The translations under genes and the position numbers were made by a program. The notes under the pieces were generated by a model, which was given only the letters and a program-made list of their open reading frames with translations, was not told where the DNA came from and searched no databases. Source: Oscillospiraceae bacterium (GTDB lineage Bacteria; Bacillota; Clostridia; Oscillospirales; Oscillospiraceae). Taken from it: DNA of 15,298 bases. Every line of letters starts with the position of its first letter. Position 1 is the first letter of the stretch. Below are positions 7,243-13,551 of this stretch, one piece after another. The DNA lies in contig JAQUZL010000039.1 in NCBI GenBank assembly GCA_028691385.1, forward strand, positions 1-15,298. The letters are read 5' to 3'.

Positions 7243-7443
7243 ATGGAACAGGAAAAAATCGACCGCATCAATGCGCTGGCGCGCAAGGCAAAGCTGGAAA
7301 CACTGACGCCGGAGGAAGCTGCCGAGCGTGACCGGCTGCGGCAGGAATATATTGCGGCGGTCAAGGCAAGCCTCATCGGCAACCTGGAAAACACCTATAT
7401 TGTCGATCAGTTCGGGCAGAAACAAAAGTTGAAAAAGAAATAA
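7243..7443 (+). CDS. UPF0291 (DUF896, YnzC-like) small protein
   Basis: A 66-residue, highly charged helical-hairpin protein: INALARKAKLETLTPEE, then ERDRLRQEYIAAVKASLIGNLENTYIVDQ. These are the signature segments of the DUF896/UPF0291 family. B. subtilis YnzC is slightly longer and lies in the SOS-controlled yneA operon; its biochemical role is unknown. The ribosome binding site GAGGTG overlaps the end of ylmH, so the two are translationally linked. No LexA box was recognised upstream of this pair. Confidence 0.9.
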   Translation: MEQEKIDRINALARKAKLETLTPEEAAERDRLRQEYIAAVKASLIGNLENTYIVDQFGQKQKLKKK

Positions 7444-7498
7444 GAAGCGGCGGCCATGACGTGCATTTGCGGCCGATCTGGCCAGAGCGCATCTTCGC

Positions 7499-7909
7499 TC
7501 AAATGATAATTCCCTCGCAGTGATCCACCTCATGCTGAATAATCTGCGCGGGAAAGCCGGTAAAGGTCTTGAATCGCGTCTGAAATTCGCTGTTTTGATA
7601 CTGCACCTTGATGGATTTGTAGCGTTTTGTCGGGCGTTGACCCACAAGGGACAGGCAGCCCTCTTGGGTCTGATAGGGTTGGGATTGCTTGACAATCCGG
7701 GGATTCCACATCACCATGTACGCGCCGCCGTTATCAAATGCGATGATGCGTTTATTGACCCCAATCATATTCGCCGCCATACCCACGCAGCCTTCCTTGT
7801 GCGCCATCAGCGTTTCCAGCAAGTCCTGCGCCACGGCCAAATCCTCCGCTGTGGCGGGCACTGCTTTTTGTGCGAGAAAAGTTTCGTCTTTGCAAATATC
7901 TCGAACCAT
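7499..7909 (-). CDS. def: Short peptide deformylase-like protein with altered motif I
   Basis: A 136-residue protein of the peptide deformylase fold, which removes the formyl group from nascent N-termini. Metal ligands are complete: C85 in motif II (EGCLS), and H126 and H130 in motif III (QHEVDH) with catalytic E127. Motif I reads CVGMAANM (41-48) against the canonical GxGLAAxQ: the first Gly is Cys and the conserved Gln is Met. I recall this as typical of a small, separate deformylase subfamily, so activity on nascent chains is not certain. The protein stops at motif III (CEGIII), without a C-terminal helix. ATG at 7909 is chosen because AAGGAG lies 6 nt upstream; the longer frame to 8026 crosses the promoter. 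The promoter and ribosome binding site lie inside an 18-bp inverted repeat. Confidence 0.82.
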   Translation of the reverse strand: MVRDICKDETFLAQKAVPATAEDLAVAQDLLETLMAHKEGCVGMAANMIGVNKRIIAFDNGGAYMVMWNPRIVKQSQPYQTQEGCLSLVGQRPTKRYKSIKVQYQNSEFQTRFKTFTGFPAQIIQHEVDHCEGIII

Positions 7910-7911
7910 AA

Positions 7912-7959
7912 AATGCTCCTTGGTGTGTTTTCTTAGAGTATAACACATCAAGGAGCATT
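7912..7959. repeat. 18-bp inverted repeat spanning promoter and SD of the deformylase gene
   Basis: Left arm AATGCTCCTTGGTGTGTT (7912-7929) and right arm AACACATCAAGGAGCATT (7942-7959) pair with one mismatch across a 12-nt centre. The left arm contains the ribosome binding site (minus-strand AAGGAG) and the right arm fills the -35/-10 spacer of the predicted promoter. It could be a repressor operator. If transcription begins further upstream, it could instead form an RNA hairpin hiding the SD. Confidence 0.8.
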
Positions 7960-7965
7960 CGTCAC
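7937..7965 (-). promoter_or_regulatory. Candidate promoter of the deformylase gene
   Basis: On the minus strand, GTGACG (7960-7965), a 17-nt spacer and TATACT (7937-7942). Predicted transcription start is near 7930, giving only ~20 nt of leader. The promoter is embedded in the inverted repeat. Confidence 0.55.
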
Positions 7966-8077
7966 GATTTTGCGATCCGCGCTTTTTCTGTCGGCTGGCC
8001 GCACAGCCCGGTGGGAATCCGTTCAAGTTGAAATTTGTATCCTGTCATTTGCGCGGCCGCTTTCATACCCAATCGCT

Positions 8078-8836
8078 TTACGCATTGTGTTTGCATATTC
8101 TTTTTAAAATTTCCACATCCAGCAGCAAATTCACCGTCTCAAGGCTGCCCTTGTAAAACACGGCCCAGTTGTTGAACACACAGGGCAACTTCTTTGCCTG
8201 TTCCAGCGTTTCCACCGGAATGAGGGTCAGCGGCATTTCCCGTTCTTCACAATAGTTGCGGACGGTCTGCAGGCAATGCCCCACATAGGGGCATTGCCAA
8301 GTATAATAGATGGTCAGCTCTTTGCGCTCAATTGTGCACGTTCTGGCGTGCGCAGCAAACTGCGGCAGCGTGCCGTCAAAGGAGCGCGCGAGCAGCGTAT
8401 AGCCGCTCGCAGTGGCGTCCACAGTCTTGAAGCCGAACTTCTCGGCAAAGCGCTGGTCGGAAAGCCATGCCTTTTGCTGTTTCGCCCCCAGCATGCATAC
8501 GCCGGACTTGCCCTGCGCCTTCGCATCTGCAAGGCAGTATTCCATCAGCGACCTGCCGTACCCCTTGCCCTTGCTCTCGCCGTTTACCCACAGGCAGTAG
8601 ATATAAAGGTAATTGTCACCCACGACGGGCACCCAAGCGGTTTCCAGCGGCGCATACTCGATAAAAACCGAGGCTTTTTCGTGCAGCTTCCGGAAAATGT
8701 GCCCTTCGCCCAGCCGCTCCGCCAGCCAGTGGCGCTTGGCCGCTACCCCGGGATGGGGTTTCCGGCTGCGGATGATGCAGCACAGGTGTTCCGAGGCGAG
8801 GTTTTCCGGAGTTAAATTGATAAATTTAGGTTCCAT
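8078..8836 (-). CDS. yoaP: YoaP-like GNAT acetyltransferase with C-terminal YoaP domain
   Basis: A 252-residue two-domain protein. Residues ~1-150 are a GNAT N-acetyltransferase fold with the acetyl-CoA motif SKGKGYGRSLMEYCLADAK. Residues ~165-250 match the YoaP C-terminal domain, containing YTWQCPY(V)GHC and a FNNWAVFYKG(S) segment near the end. B. subtilis YoaP has nearly the same length; the substrate is unknown. The CPYVGHC stretch gives a CxxxxxC arrangement in a thioredoxin-like setting, so a redox or metal role is possible (inference). The start has GGAAG ~10 nt upstream. It lies 15 nt downstream of the PAP2-like gene, so they are probably one transcript. No terminator is obvious in the 168 nt before the deformylase gene. 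Confidence 0.85.
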   Translation of the reverse strand: MEPKFINLTPENLASEHLCCIIRSRKPHPGVAAKRHWLAERLGEGHIFRKLHEKASVFIEYAPLETAWVPVVGDNYLYIYCLWVNGESKGKGYGRSLMEYCLADAKAQGKSGVCMLGAKQQKAWLSDQRFAEKFGFKTVDATASGYTLLARSFDGTLPQFAAHARTCTIERKELTIYYTWQCPYVGHCLQTVRNYCEEREMPLTLIPVETLEQAKKLPCVFNNWAVFYKGSLETVNLLLDVEILKRICKHNA

Positions 8837-8851
8837 ATATCAGATACTTCC

Positions 8852-9520
8852 TTACTCGGTTTTTTCCAACCGCTGCGCCATCAGCGTGGCTGCGGCGCGG
8901 TACGCTGTCACCAGTGCCCCGCTGAGCAGCACGCTACCCAAAATATCGGTAAGCCAGTGAACGCCGGAGATCAGCCGCCCCGCCACCATAAACGCTGCGA
9001 ATGCGGCACAGACGGCGTTCACGGTGTTTTTTGCCATGCGGTTGTGAAGCAGTCTGGAAAACTGCATCATGGCAGTCGGCATGATGCACAGTACCAGCAT
9101 CGTGGTGGAGGATGGATAGGACGGCTCCAAAATGCCGTCAATTAGAACCGGCCGAAAATTGACGCGATCAAATTCAAAAAAGAGATAGGCGGCCATCACC
9201 AGCAGATAGAAACCACCCAGTATAAGGATACTGCCGTCCACCCGGAGAATGCTTCTGCGCCGGATCAGCTGTGCAAGCCCCAGAACGGCAAACCCAAAGG
9301 CGACAAAAATCGGCACAAGCCCCAGCCAGTCGGTAATGGTATAGAGCGCGGGGTGAACGCCCAACGCTTCATGTACCGGGCCGTTCACCGCCGCGAAGCC
9401 TACAGCGGAGCCGTTTGGCCCGATGGGCAGCACGTCCATACACTGGATCAGCGCCGTGTAAAGAATAAACAGTCCGAAAAGGCAAAGCGAGGGTAAGAAT
9501 CTGCAAAAAATCTGTTTCAT
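8852..9520 (-). CDS. PAP2-superfamily-like integral membrane protein
   Basis: A 222-residue protein with about six hydrophobic segments, beginning with a signal-anchor-like stretch (FLPSLCLFGLFILYTALI). PAP2 (lipid phosphatase/phosphotransferase) motifs are partly present. Motif 3 is good: GRLISGVHWLTDILGS has the R...H...D pattern. Motif 1 is reduced to FDRVNFRP, with Glu where the leading Lys is expected. Motif 2 is SYPSSTT, lacking the PSGH His. It may be a divergent or lipid-binding member rather than a standard phosphatase. ATG at 9520 has AAAGGAG 8 nt upstream. The next gene downstream is the YoaP-like acetyltransferase and upstream (108 nt) is the XRE regulator; all three are on the same strand. 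Confidence 0.75.
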   Translation of the reverse strand: MKQIFCRFLPSLCLFGLFILYTALIQCMDVLPIGPNGSAVGFAAVNGPVHEALGVHPALYTITDWLGLVPIFVAFGFAVLGLAQLIRRRSILRVDGSILILGGFYLLVMAAYLFFEFDRVNFRPVLIDGILEPSYPSSTTMLVLCIMPTAMMQFSRLLHNRMAKNTVNAVCAAFAAFMVAGRLISGVHWLTDILGSVLLSGALVTAYRAAATLMAQRLEKTE

Positions 9521-9628
9521 GTTATAAACTCCTTTTGGTGAGGTGTCAGCATGCTTTCTATGCCTACGCTACCGCCGGGAGCGTGAAAATGATAGAATCC
9601 CGCCGTCACGGGGATGATACGATCCGTG

Positions 9629-10234
9629 TCAAAGCCATTTTATCAGCATCAGTGCCTTGATGATCAAAAACAGAAAGGTAAAAATGGCTGCGTAGGGCTG
9701 CAGGCTCACCATGAAAAACAGAGCAGCGATTGCACTGATCCCCAGCGACAGCTTGCTTTTGTACTTGACCCAAAAGGGGAACGTGCAATTCTGAAATGCC
9801 AGAGTAAGGATTCCCAACGCAATCAGGCCAAAAACGCAAGCGTAATAGGGAATCAGAATATACGGTTCCACTTGGGTCAGGAAAATTAGCGACACTTCTT
9901 GAATGCGCCCATCCACGCGCTGCCCGAAAAAGGGAAGAAACAAAAACATGGCAATGCTGCAATCCAGCAAGCCGAACACCAAATCACGAAAACGCTGCTG
10001 TTTCTGCCTGCTATCTTCTTCTGCGGCAGTCAAAATTTCTTGACCGGAGAGCAATTCATCCAGAGAAACCGAGAAATACTTGGAGATTTCTTTCAGAGAG
10101 TCAATGCTTGGCAAGCCTCTGCCGGACTCCCATTTGGACACGGCTGTGCGTGAGACAAACAGTGCCTGGGCCAGTTCCTCCTGCGTGAGCGCCTTGCGCT
10201 TGCGAAGCTCCTGTAATTTTTCGCAAAATTCCAT
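9629..10234 (-). CDS. XRE-family regulator with C-terminal membrane domain
   Basis: A 201-residue protein. Residues 1-65 form a canonical Cro/CI helix-turn-helix (LRKRKALTQEELAQALFVSR, then AVSKWESGRGLPSIDSLKEIS). A ~25-residue charged linker (ILTAAEEDSRQKQQ) follows, then about four hydrophobic helices from residue ~90 to the end. Such membrane-anchored XRE proteins are common in Firmicutes, where the membrane part may sense envelope signals. The likely targets are its own gene and the PAP2/YoaP genes downstream; no terminator separates them, only a weak CACGG/CCGTG hairpin after the stop. ATG at 10234 gives the family-like N-terminus MEFCEKLQELRK; ATG at 10243 is nearer the AAAGG but leaves only 2 nt spacing. 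Confidence 0.82.
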   Translation of the reverse strand: MEFCEKLQELRKRKALTQEELAQALFVSRTAVSKWESGRGLPSIDSLKEISKYFSVSLDELLSGQEILTAAEEDSRQKQQRFRDLVFGLLDCSIAMFLFLPFFGQRVDGRIQEVSLIFLTQVEPYILIPYYACVFGLIALGILTLAFQNCTFPFWVKYKSKLSLGISAIAALFFMVSLQPYAAIFTFLFLIIKALMLIKWL

Positions 10235-10759
10235 AGAAACCATGACCTTTCTTTCAGATAGCGCTGCTGCCGAATCGGAGATCAGCGGGCAATAAGCCCC
10301 TTGCAGTCGCGGCAAAGTTTTTTGGAGCTTGCGGTGATCACCAATTCTTCCAACGAAGCTAGAAACGCCACAGCGCACACGAGAATTCCGGCTGCGGTGA
10401 GTCCCAGCACGACGTTTCCTCGTCCCGGATGCGCCATGCGATGGTGGGCGTCACATCCCGGAGCAGAGCTGCAAAACGCATAATTTCGCCCACGCGGTGG
10501 CCGAGGAAAGTCTCCGTCTTTCCTCCATTCTATCACGATTTCTTTTTGAAATATAGCTTCTTTGCAATCAAGCAGGAAGCGGTATCCATCGATTGGAACA
10601 CGGACGGCAGTGCGAATCAAGTCTTTGTGGTCAATGTTTTTGATTTGACCGAGGGCGGAAAACGCATCGACCACGGCGATGATACCGCACTGCGGAACAT
10701 GACTTCCAACGAGGAAATTCAGTTCGATAATCACACGCTCCTTTTTCTCATATTCGCAC

Positions 10760-10797
10760 AAAAAGATGGTAGACACGAAAGCGTCTACCATCTTTTT
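10760..10797. terminator. Bidirectional rho-independent terminator
   Basis: A 15-bp stem (AAAAAGATGGTAGAC 10760-10774 with GTCTACCATCTTTTT 10783-10797) has an 8-nt loop and A/T tracts on both sides. It most likely ends the minus-strand transcript of the YgjV-like and small membrane genes. Confidence 0.88.
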
Positions 10798-10803
10798 ACC
10801 ACT

Positions 10804-10828
10804 TCAGTCGGGTTAAGCGTTTTGCGCC
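10804..10828. repeat. Imperfect direct repeat, copy A
   Basis: This 25-nt stretch (TCAGTCGGGTTAAGCG, then TTTTGCGCC) matches 11382-11403 except for three single extra G. It lies between the terminator and the YgjV-like pseudogene, on the edge of the AT-rich block. Confidence 0.55.
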
Positions 10829-10859
10829 GGAACGCTTGCATCTTTTTTATCCATATAGC

Positions 10860-11358
10860 TTAAAAAGAGGGTGCGAGCAACATAAACAATGCAATCAAAT
10901 CTGATATAACGCATATGACAAGCATATTTTTGAAATCATAAATCAGCCACATCATCATGTCAATGCAGGTTACAATTTTTAAGCCATTGGAGGACTTAAT
11001 CTTCATAACAGCAATGCTATAAAAAACCAAGCTGATAATGGGAAGAGATTCGGTTATTATTCCGTTATTTGTTGCAAGACTGGTCGCAACCGCTACCGCT
11101 AATATTCAGTCCATTGACCCAAATCTTTGGTTTTGCATTCCGTGAATTGTATAGATTTCTAATAATACTCATGCTATTTGCGATAACCGAACCCCAGCAC
11201 TCGCTGACAGCATAGGTCAAGAGAAGCAATGCCATAGAAACGCTCTGTATTTTCAGCATAGAGTTTTTATCCGTTTGAAGGAAGGCATAGATAAGAATTC
11301 CAGTATTAATCAGAGCAACTCCGTTACTGATTACATACTGCCAAGATTGAAAAGTCAA
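10860..11358 (-). pseudogene. Frameshifted YgjV-like inner membrane protein
   Basis: The first part (11358 down to ~11105) encodes a TTG-started membrane protein with VISNGVALINTGILIYAFLQ and a C-terminal ANSMSIIRNLYNSRN. It then runs out of frame to a stop at 11065. In the +1 frame, from 11105 to a stop at 10860, the protein clearly continues: ILAVAVATSLATNNGIITES, then LPIISLVFYSIAVMKIKSSNG, then DMMMWLIYDFKNMLV, then ISDLIALFMLLAPSF. Joined, they give ~165 residues with the pattern of the YgjV family (QxxS..., IIRN, LPI..., WLIYD). One base lost or gained near 11105 explains the break. The second part has no start of its own. A further shift near the end could extend it to the stop at 10816. 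The gene is AT-rich compared with its surroundings, suggesting transfer. It could also be a sequencing error. Confidence 0.65.
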
Positions 11359-11381
11359 GGCTAAGATCCAGATGCTTGGTA

Positions 11382-11403
11382 TCAGTCGGTTAAGCTTTTC
11401 GCC
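11382..11403. repeat. Imperfect direct repeat, copy B
   Basis: TCAGTCGGTTAAGC then TTTTCGCC; same order of bases as 10804-10828 with three single G missing. It begins exactly at the stop codon of the small membrane protein and codes for its last residues (AKSLTD). Confidence 0.55.
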
Positions 11404-11855
11404 TTATTTTCGCCGGACATGAAATAAGATGTCATAACAACCTCCCCAACAAGCACGATATCCTGCTCAAATGCTTCCTTCAGCTTTACCGCAATCATTT
11501 GAGCCTTATCTCTGGAAATATCCATCAAGACGACTTGATAGGATTCATTGAATGCATATGTATTATCGGAAGTCAGGTAACCTCCCTGCAGATTCTTGAG
11601 AATCGTGAATCCTGTAACCTTTGATTCCCATAAGGTTTCATCTATGACTGCTAGGCAGGTCTGTTCATCCTGTGCTGCATTCACATAACTATAATAACAA
11701 GTATTATTCATATCAAATAATTGATTGCTGAATTGATAGTGCAGAGCCGTAATGGAAATGCACAATGCTAAAATAGAAGGTAAAATGTATAACAGCCTTT
11801 TATCAATCTTCGACTTCAACCTGATCCCCCAAAAAAATTGTGCTATTTTTTTCAT
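11382..11855 (-). CDS. Small membrane-anchored protein, weakly DUF3574-like
   Basis: A 157-residue protein with a short positively charged N-terminus, one hydrophobic segment at ~24-45 (LLYILPSILALCISITALHY) and an exported domain of ~110 residues. The latter (ETLWESKVTGFTILKNLQGG, then NESYQVVLMDI, then FEQDIVLVGEVV) resembles in pattern the DUF3574 family of small secreted proteins of unknown function; this is tentative and rests on memory of the family. ATG at 11855 is preferred over TTG at 11867, but neither has a well-spaced ribosome binding site. It is AT-rich like the YgjV-like pseudogene that follows 23 nt later, and the two probably arrived together. A 7-bp inverted repeat (AAATTGT/ACAATTT) lies ~20 nt upstream. 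Confidence 0.6.
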   Translation of the reverse strand: MKKIAQFFWGIRLKSKIDKRLLYILPSILALCISITALHYQFSNQLFDMNNTCYYSYVNAAQDEQTCLAVIDETLWESKVTGFTILKNLQGGYLTSDNTYAFNESYQVVLMDISRDKAQMIAVKLKEAFEQDIVLVGEVVMTSYFMSGENKAKSLTD

Positions 11856-11980
11856 TATCCTATTCAAAATTCAAATTGTTAATGACAATTTTGCCAATAC
11901 AAAATTGCCTTTCCTGTGGCGTGGATGCAAGTCGATATTGGGATTTTTTCTTTGATGAGATGAGGCATATAGGGCGTATG

Positions 11981-12294
11981 TCAATTGAAATCCGAAGCAC
12001 AACTTCTGCTCCTCCACGAAAACAGTTTGCCCGGCAGCAACACGATTGGCATCCTGCATTTGTTCGGAATCAATTTTTTAATAGCGTAAGAATGTTTTTG
12101 CCACACGGGCAGACTCGTCGTCAAATGAGCCACGGTGCAGAGAACGCCCGCCGCTGTTTTGTGCGCGCCGCCTTCCTCGTTGGGGTCGCCCTGCCCACGC
12201 GCGGCGATATCGTTGCCACGCGGCACGGTCACAATCTGCGGCTTGCTTTTCGGCAGGTCAAATTCCATGTATACTTCTTAAAATCAAACGCCAT
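11981..12294 (-). pseudogene. Broken GyrI-like small-molecule-binding protein
   Basis: The ATG at 12294 has GGAG 9 nt upstream and begins MAFDFKK, the usual start of stand-alone GyrI-like proteins (AraC effector-binding fold, normally ~200 residues). After about eight codons the frame is lost. One frame over, the family sequence resumes from 12268: EFDLPKSKPQIVTVPRGNDI, then GDPNEEGGAHKTAAGVL. After ~50 residues similarity stops at VAHLTT; the rest (to 11981) is unrelated, and the C-terminal two thirds of the domain is missing. The reading frame between 12059 and 11871 (AGQTVFVEEQKLCFGFQLTY) is another unidentifiable scrap. The start overlaps the 3' end of the hydrolase gene by 11 nt, so this was the third gene of that operon. 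Confidence 0.7.
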
Positions 12295-13015
12295 GGGGAT
12301 TCTCTCCTTTGGCTGCTTCAAGCTCGGACTTCTCCCATGCCTGCAAAACCGCCAGCTGTTCCGGCGTATGGAACCAATGTTCGCCGTTTTCCATGACGGT
12401 GAGTGCCGCGCCGTGGGTACCCACGAACTGCTCTACCGTTTCCCGGCTGGTCATATTGTCCTGCCCGGCATAGAGAATTGCCGTGGGGCAGCGCCAGTTT
12501 TGAACCGGGTGCGCCCGCTCCCAAGTGAGGTAGCGCCACGAGAGGGTTTGCCCAAAATTGGTGGCGATCTCGCCCTTTTCCCACAGCGCCTGTTCGGTGA
12601 CGCCTGCCCAGCCCATCATGTCTGCAATCAGCCGCTCCATGTTGACGATGGGAGAGACAAATAGCGCCTTGCAAATGTCCTCGCCCGCAAAGGCCAGCAT
12701 GGAGAAGTGGGCGCCGATGCTGTTGGCACGAAGATTGATTTCACTCCAGCGAGACTTCATAAATCCCATCACCGTCTGCAGCTCCGCCACCGCTGTCCAC
12801 GGGTTAAAACGGTTCTTTTCGCGCTTGCGCGCCCCGTGCTCCGGCAGGTCGATTGCCAGCACCTGATACCCGGCAGGGCAGGCGATCTCGGCGAAGGCCA
12901 CGCCCTCCTCCTTGCATCCGCACTGGCCGTGGACAAATAAGTATACCTTCTGGGACGGTTCCCCGTAGAGCAGGGCGGGGATGTGGTCAATGAAAAACGG
13001 TTTCTCCGTCATCAT
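12284..13015 (-). CDS. Alpha/beta hydrolase
   Basis: A 243-residue cytosolic alpha/beta hydrolase. Visible elements are the oxyanion HG motif (YLFVHGQCG), IDLPEHGAR after strand 4, the nucleophile elbow RANSIGAHFSM (an AxSxG variant of GxSxG), the acid Asp in LYAGQDNMTS and the catalytic His in NGEHWFHT. Length and order fit single-domain esterase/lipase-like hydrolases; the substrate is unknown. The start (ATG 13015) overlaps the stop of the TfoX-N gene by 4 nt (ATGA), and the end overlaps the start of the broken GyrI-like gene. All three therefore form one translationally coupled operon. A second ATG directly follows the first at 13012. Confidence 0.85.
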   Translation of the reverse strand: MMTEKPFFIDHIPALLYGEPSQKVYLFVHGQCGCKEEGVAFAEIACPAGYQVLAIDLPEHGARKREKNRFNPWTAVAELQTVMGFMKSRWSEINLRANSIGAHFSMLAFAGEDICKALFVSPIVNMERLIADMMGWAGVTEQALWEKGEIATNFGQTLSWRYLTWERAHPVQNWRCPTAILYAGQDNMTSRETVEQFVGTHGAALTVMENGEHWFHTPEQLAVLQAWEKSELEAAKGENPHGV

Positions 13016-13338
13016 GTGCCAGCGCTTTTCTTTTTTGCTTTCGGCAGTGGCGTGACTGGCTCTAAAACATGGATGACCGCCTGTGTCAGTGCCCTGTCCT
13101 CAATGTCCAAAATGTAATGTGCCTTGCCGCCCTCGTAGGGCAGCGCAGTTTCTGCACCTGCCATCAAGTCGGACAGCGCCGGTAAAATCTTTACAAACAC
13201 GGTGTTATCGCACACCAGCAGAACCGGCTTGTCATTTACATACACCATGTACTCTCCGAACATTTTGCGGTAGCGCACCGCGCCCACACCCGCGATTTGC
13301 TCGCAGACAAATTCAATATAATCAACCGTTGTCGCCAT
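13012..13338 (-). CDS. TfoX N-terminal domain protein
   Basis: A 108-residue protein with the TfoX_N domain: VDYIEFVCEQIAGVGAVRYR, then KMFGEYMVYVNDKPVLLVCD, then LPYEGGKAHYILDIED. In gamma-proteobacteria TfoX regulates competence together with a C-terminal domain that is absent here. Stand-alone TfoX_N proteins in Firmicutes often travel with AraC/GyrI regulators and have no firm role. The Lys-rich tail (PKAKKKSAGT) overlaps the hydrolase start. ATG at 13338 has AGGAGGT 5 nt upstream, a very strong ribosome binding site. First gene of the minus-strand operon. Confidence 0.88.
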   Translation of the reverse strand: MATTVDYIEFVCEQIAGVGAVRYRKMFGEYMVYVNDKPVLLVCDNTVFVKILPALSDLMAGAETALPYEGGKAHYILDIEDRALTQAVIHVLEPVTPLPKAKKKSAGT

Positions 13339-13367
13339 GACGTACCTCCTGCTTCGATTCTACTTTT

Positions 13368-13396
13368 ATTCTAACCCCGGATGATTCCATCGTCAA
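13368..13396 (-). promoter_or_regulatory. Near-consensus sigma-A promoter of the TfoX-hydrolase operon
   Basis: On the minus strand, TTGACG (13391-13396), 17 nt, TAGAAT (13368-13373); five of six matches in each hexamer. Transcription would start near 13361, about 23 nt before the TfoX-N start. It lies only ~25 nt from the structured tandem repeat. Confidence 0.75.
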
Positions 13397-13419
13397 ATAC
13401 TTTTGCCGCAGCTGATATG

Positions 13420-13551
13420 ATATAATAACGACAAAGTCGTTATTATATGCGCATGTTGGCGCTCTGCGCCAAAGCGCTTAAAATATTTCAAGGCCCTGCC
13501 GCTGGAAGCGGCAGATGGCCATATTATATCATGATGAAATCATGATATAAT
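13420..13551. repeat. Four-hairpin structured repeat, unit 1
   Basis: Four perfect inverted repeats in a row, each with a 3-nt centre. H1: ATATAATAACGAC, centre AAA (13420-13448). H2: TTGGCGC, centre TCT (13456-13472). H3: CTGCCGCT, centre GGA (13496-13514), inside GGCC...GGCC. H4: ATTATATCATGAT, centre GAA (13523-13551). About 60% of the unit is stem. The bases just before it (13413-13426) resemble the right arm of H4, as if an earlier copy had been trimmed. Confidence 0.9.

Larger units (their letters stand above)
10244..10859. other. Unassigned stretch with competing weak ORFs, possible gene remnants
   Basis: No gene is convincing here. A 169-codon minus-strand frame (10282-10791) has a middle part VIIELNFLVGSHVPQCGIIA and a C-terminal hydrophobic segment NVVLGLTAAGILVCAVAFLA. 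A second minus frame in the middle reads NGGKTETFLGHRVGEIMRFA, then ALLRDVTPTIAWRIRDEE (about 10390-10530), and looks more protein-like locally. Neither has a ribosome binding site, and its upstream end lies in a terminator. A 144-codon plus-strand frame (10429-10863) overlaps it and runs through the terminator. I read this as decayed coding sequence upstream of the XRE gene. A 7-bp hairpin (AAGCGTT 10815-10821 with AACGCTT 10831-10837) is also present. A minus frame ending MDKKDASVPAQNA then stop (10816) may be the tail of a lost gene. Confidence 0.4.

Noticed and set aside
7444..7498. Terminator between the UPF0291 gene and the deformylase gene
   Set aside because: Short pairings (CGGCC/GGCCG, GAGCG/CGCTC) exist but have no T tract; not convincing.
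7910..8026. N-terminal extension of the deformylase-like protein
   Set aside because: It runs through the promoter and palindrome; ATG 7909 has an ideal SD and matches the usual short family length.
10429..10863. 144-codon plus-strand ORF
   Set aside because: It runs straight through a strong terminator, has no ribosome binding site and shows no family features.
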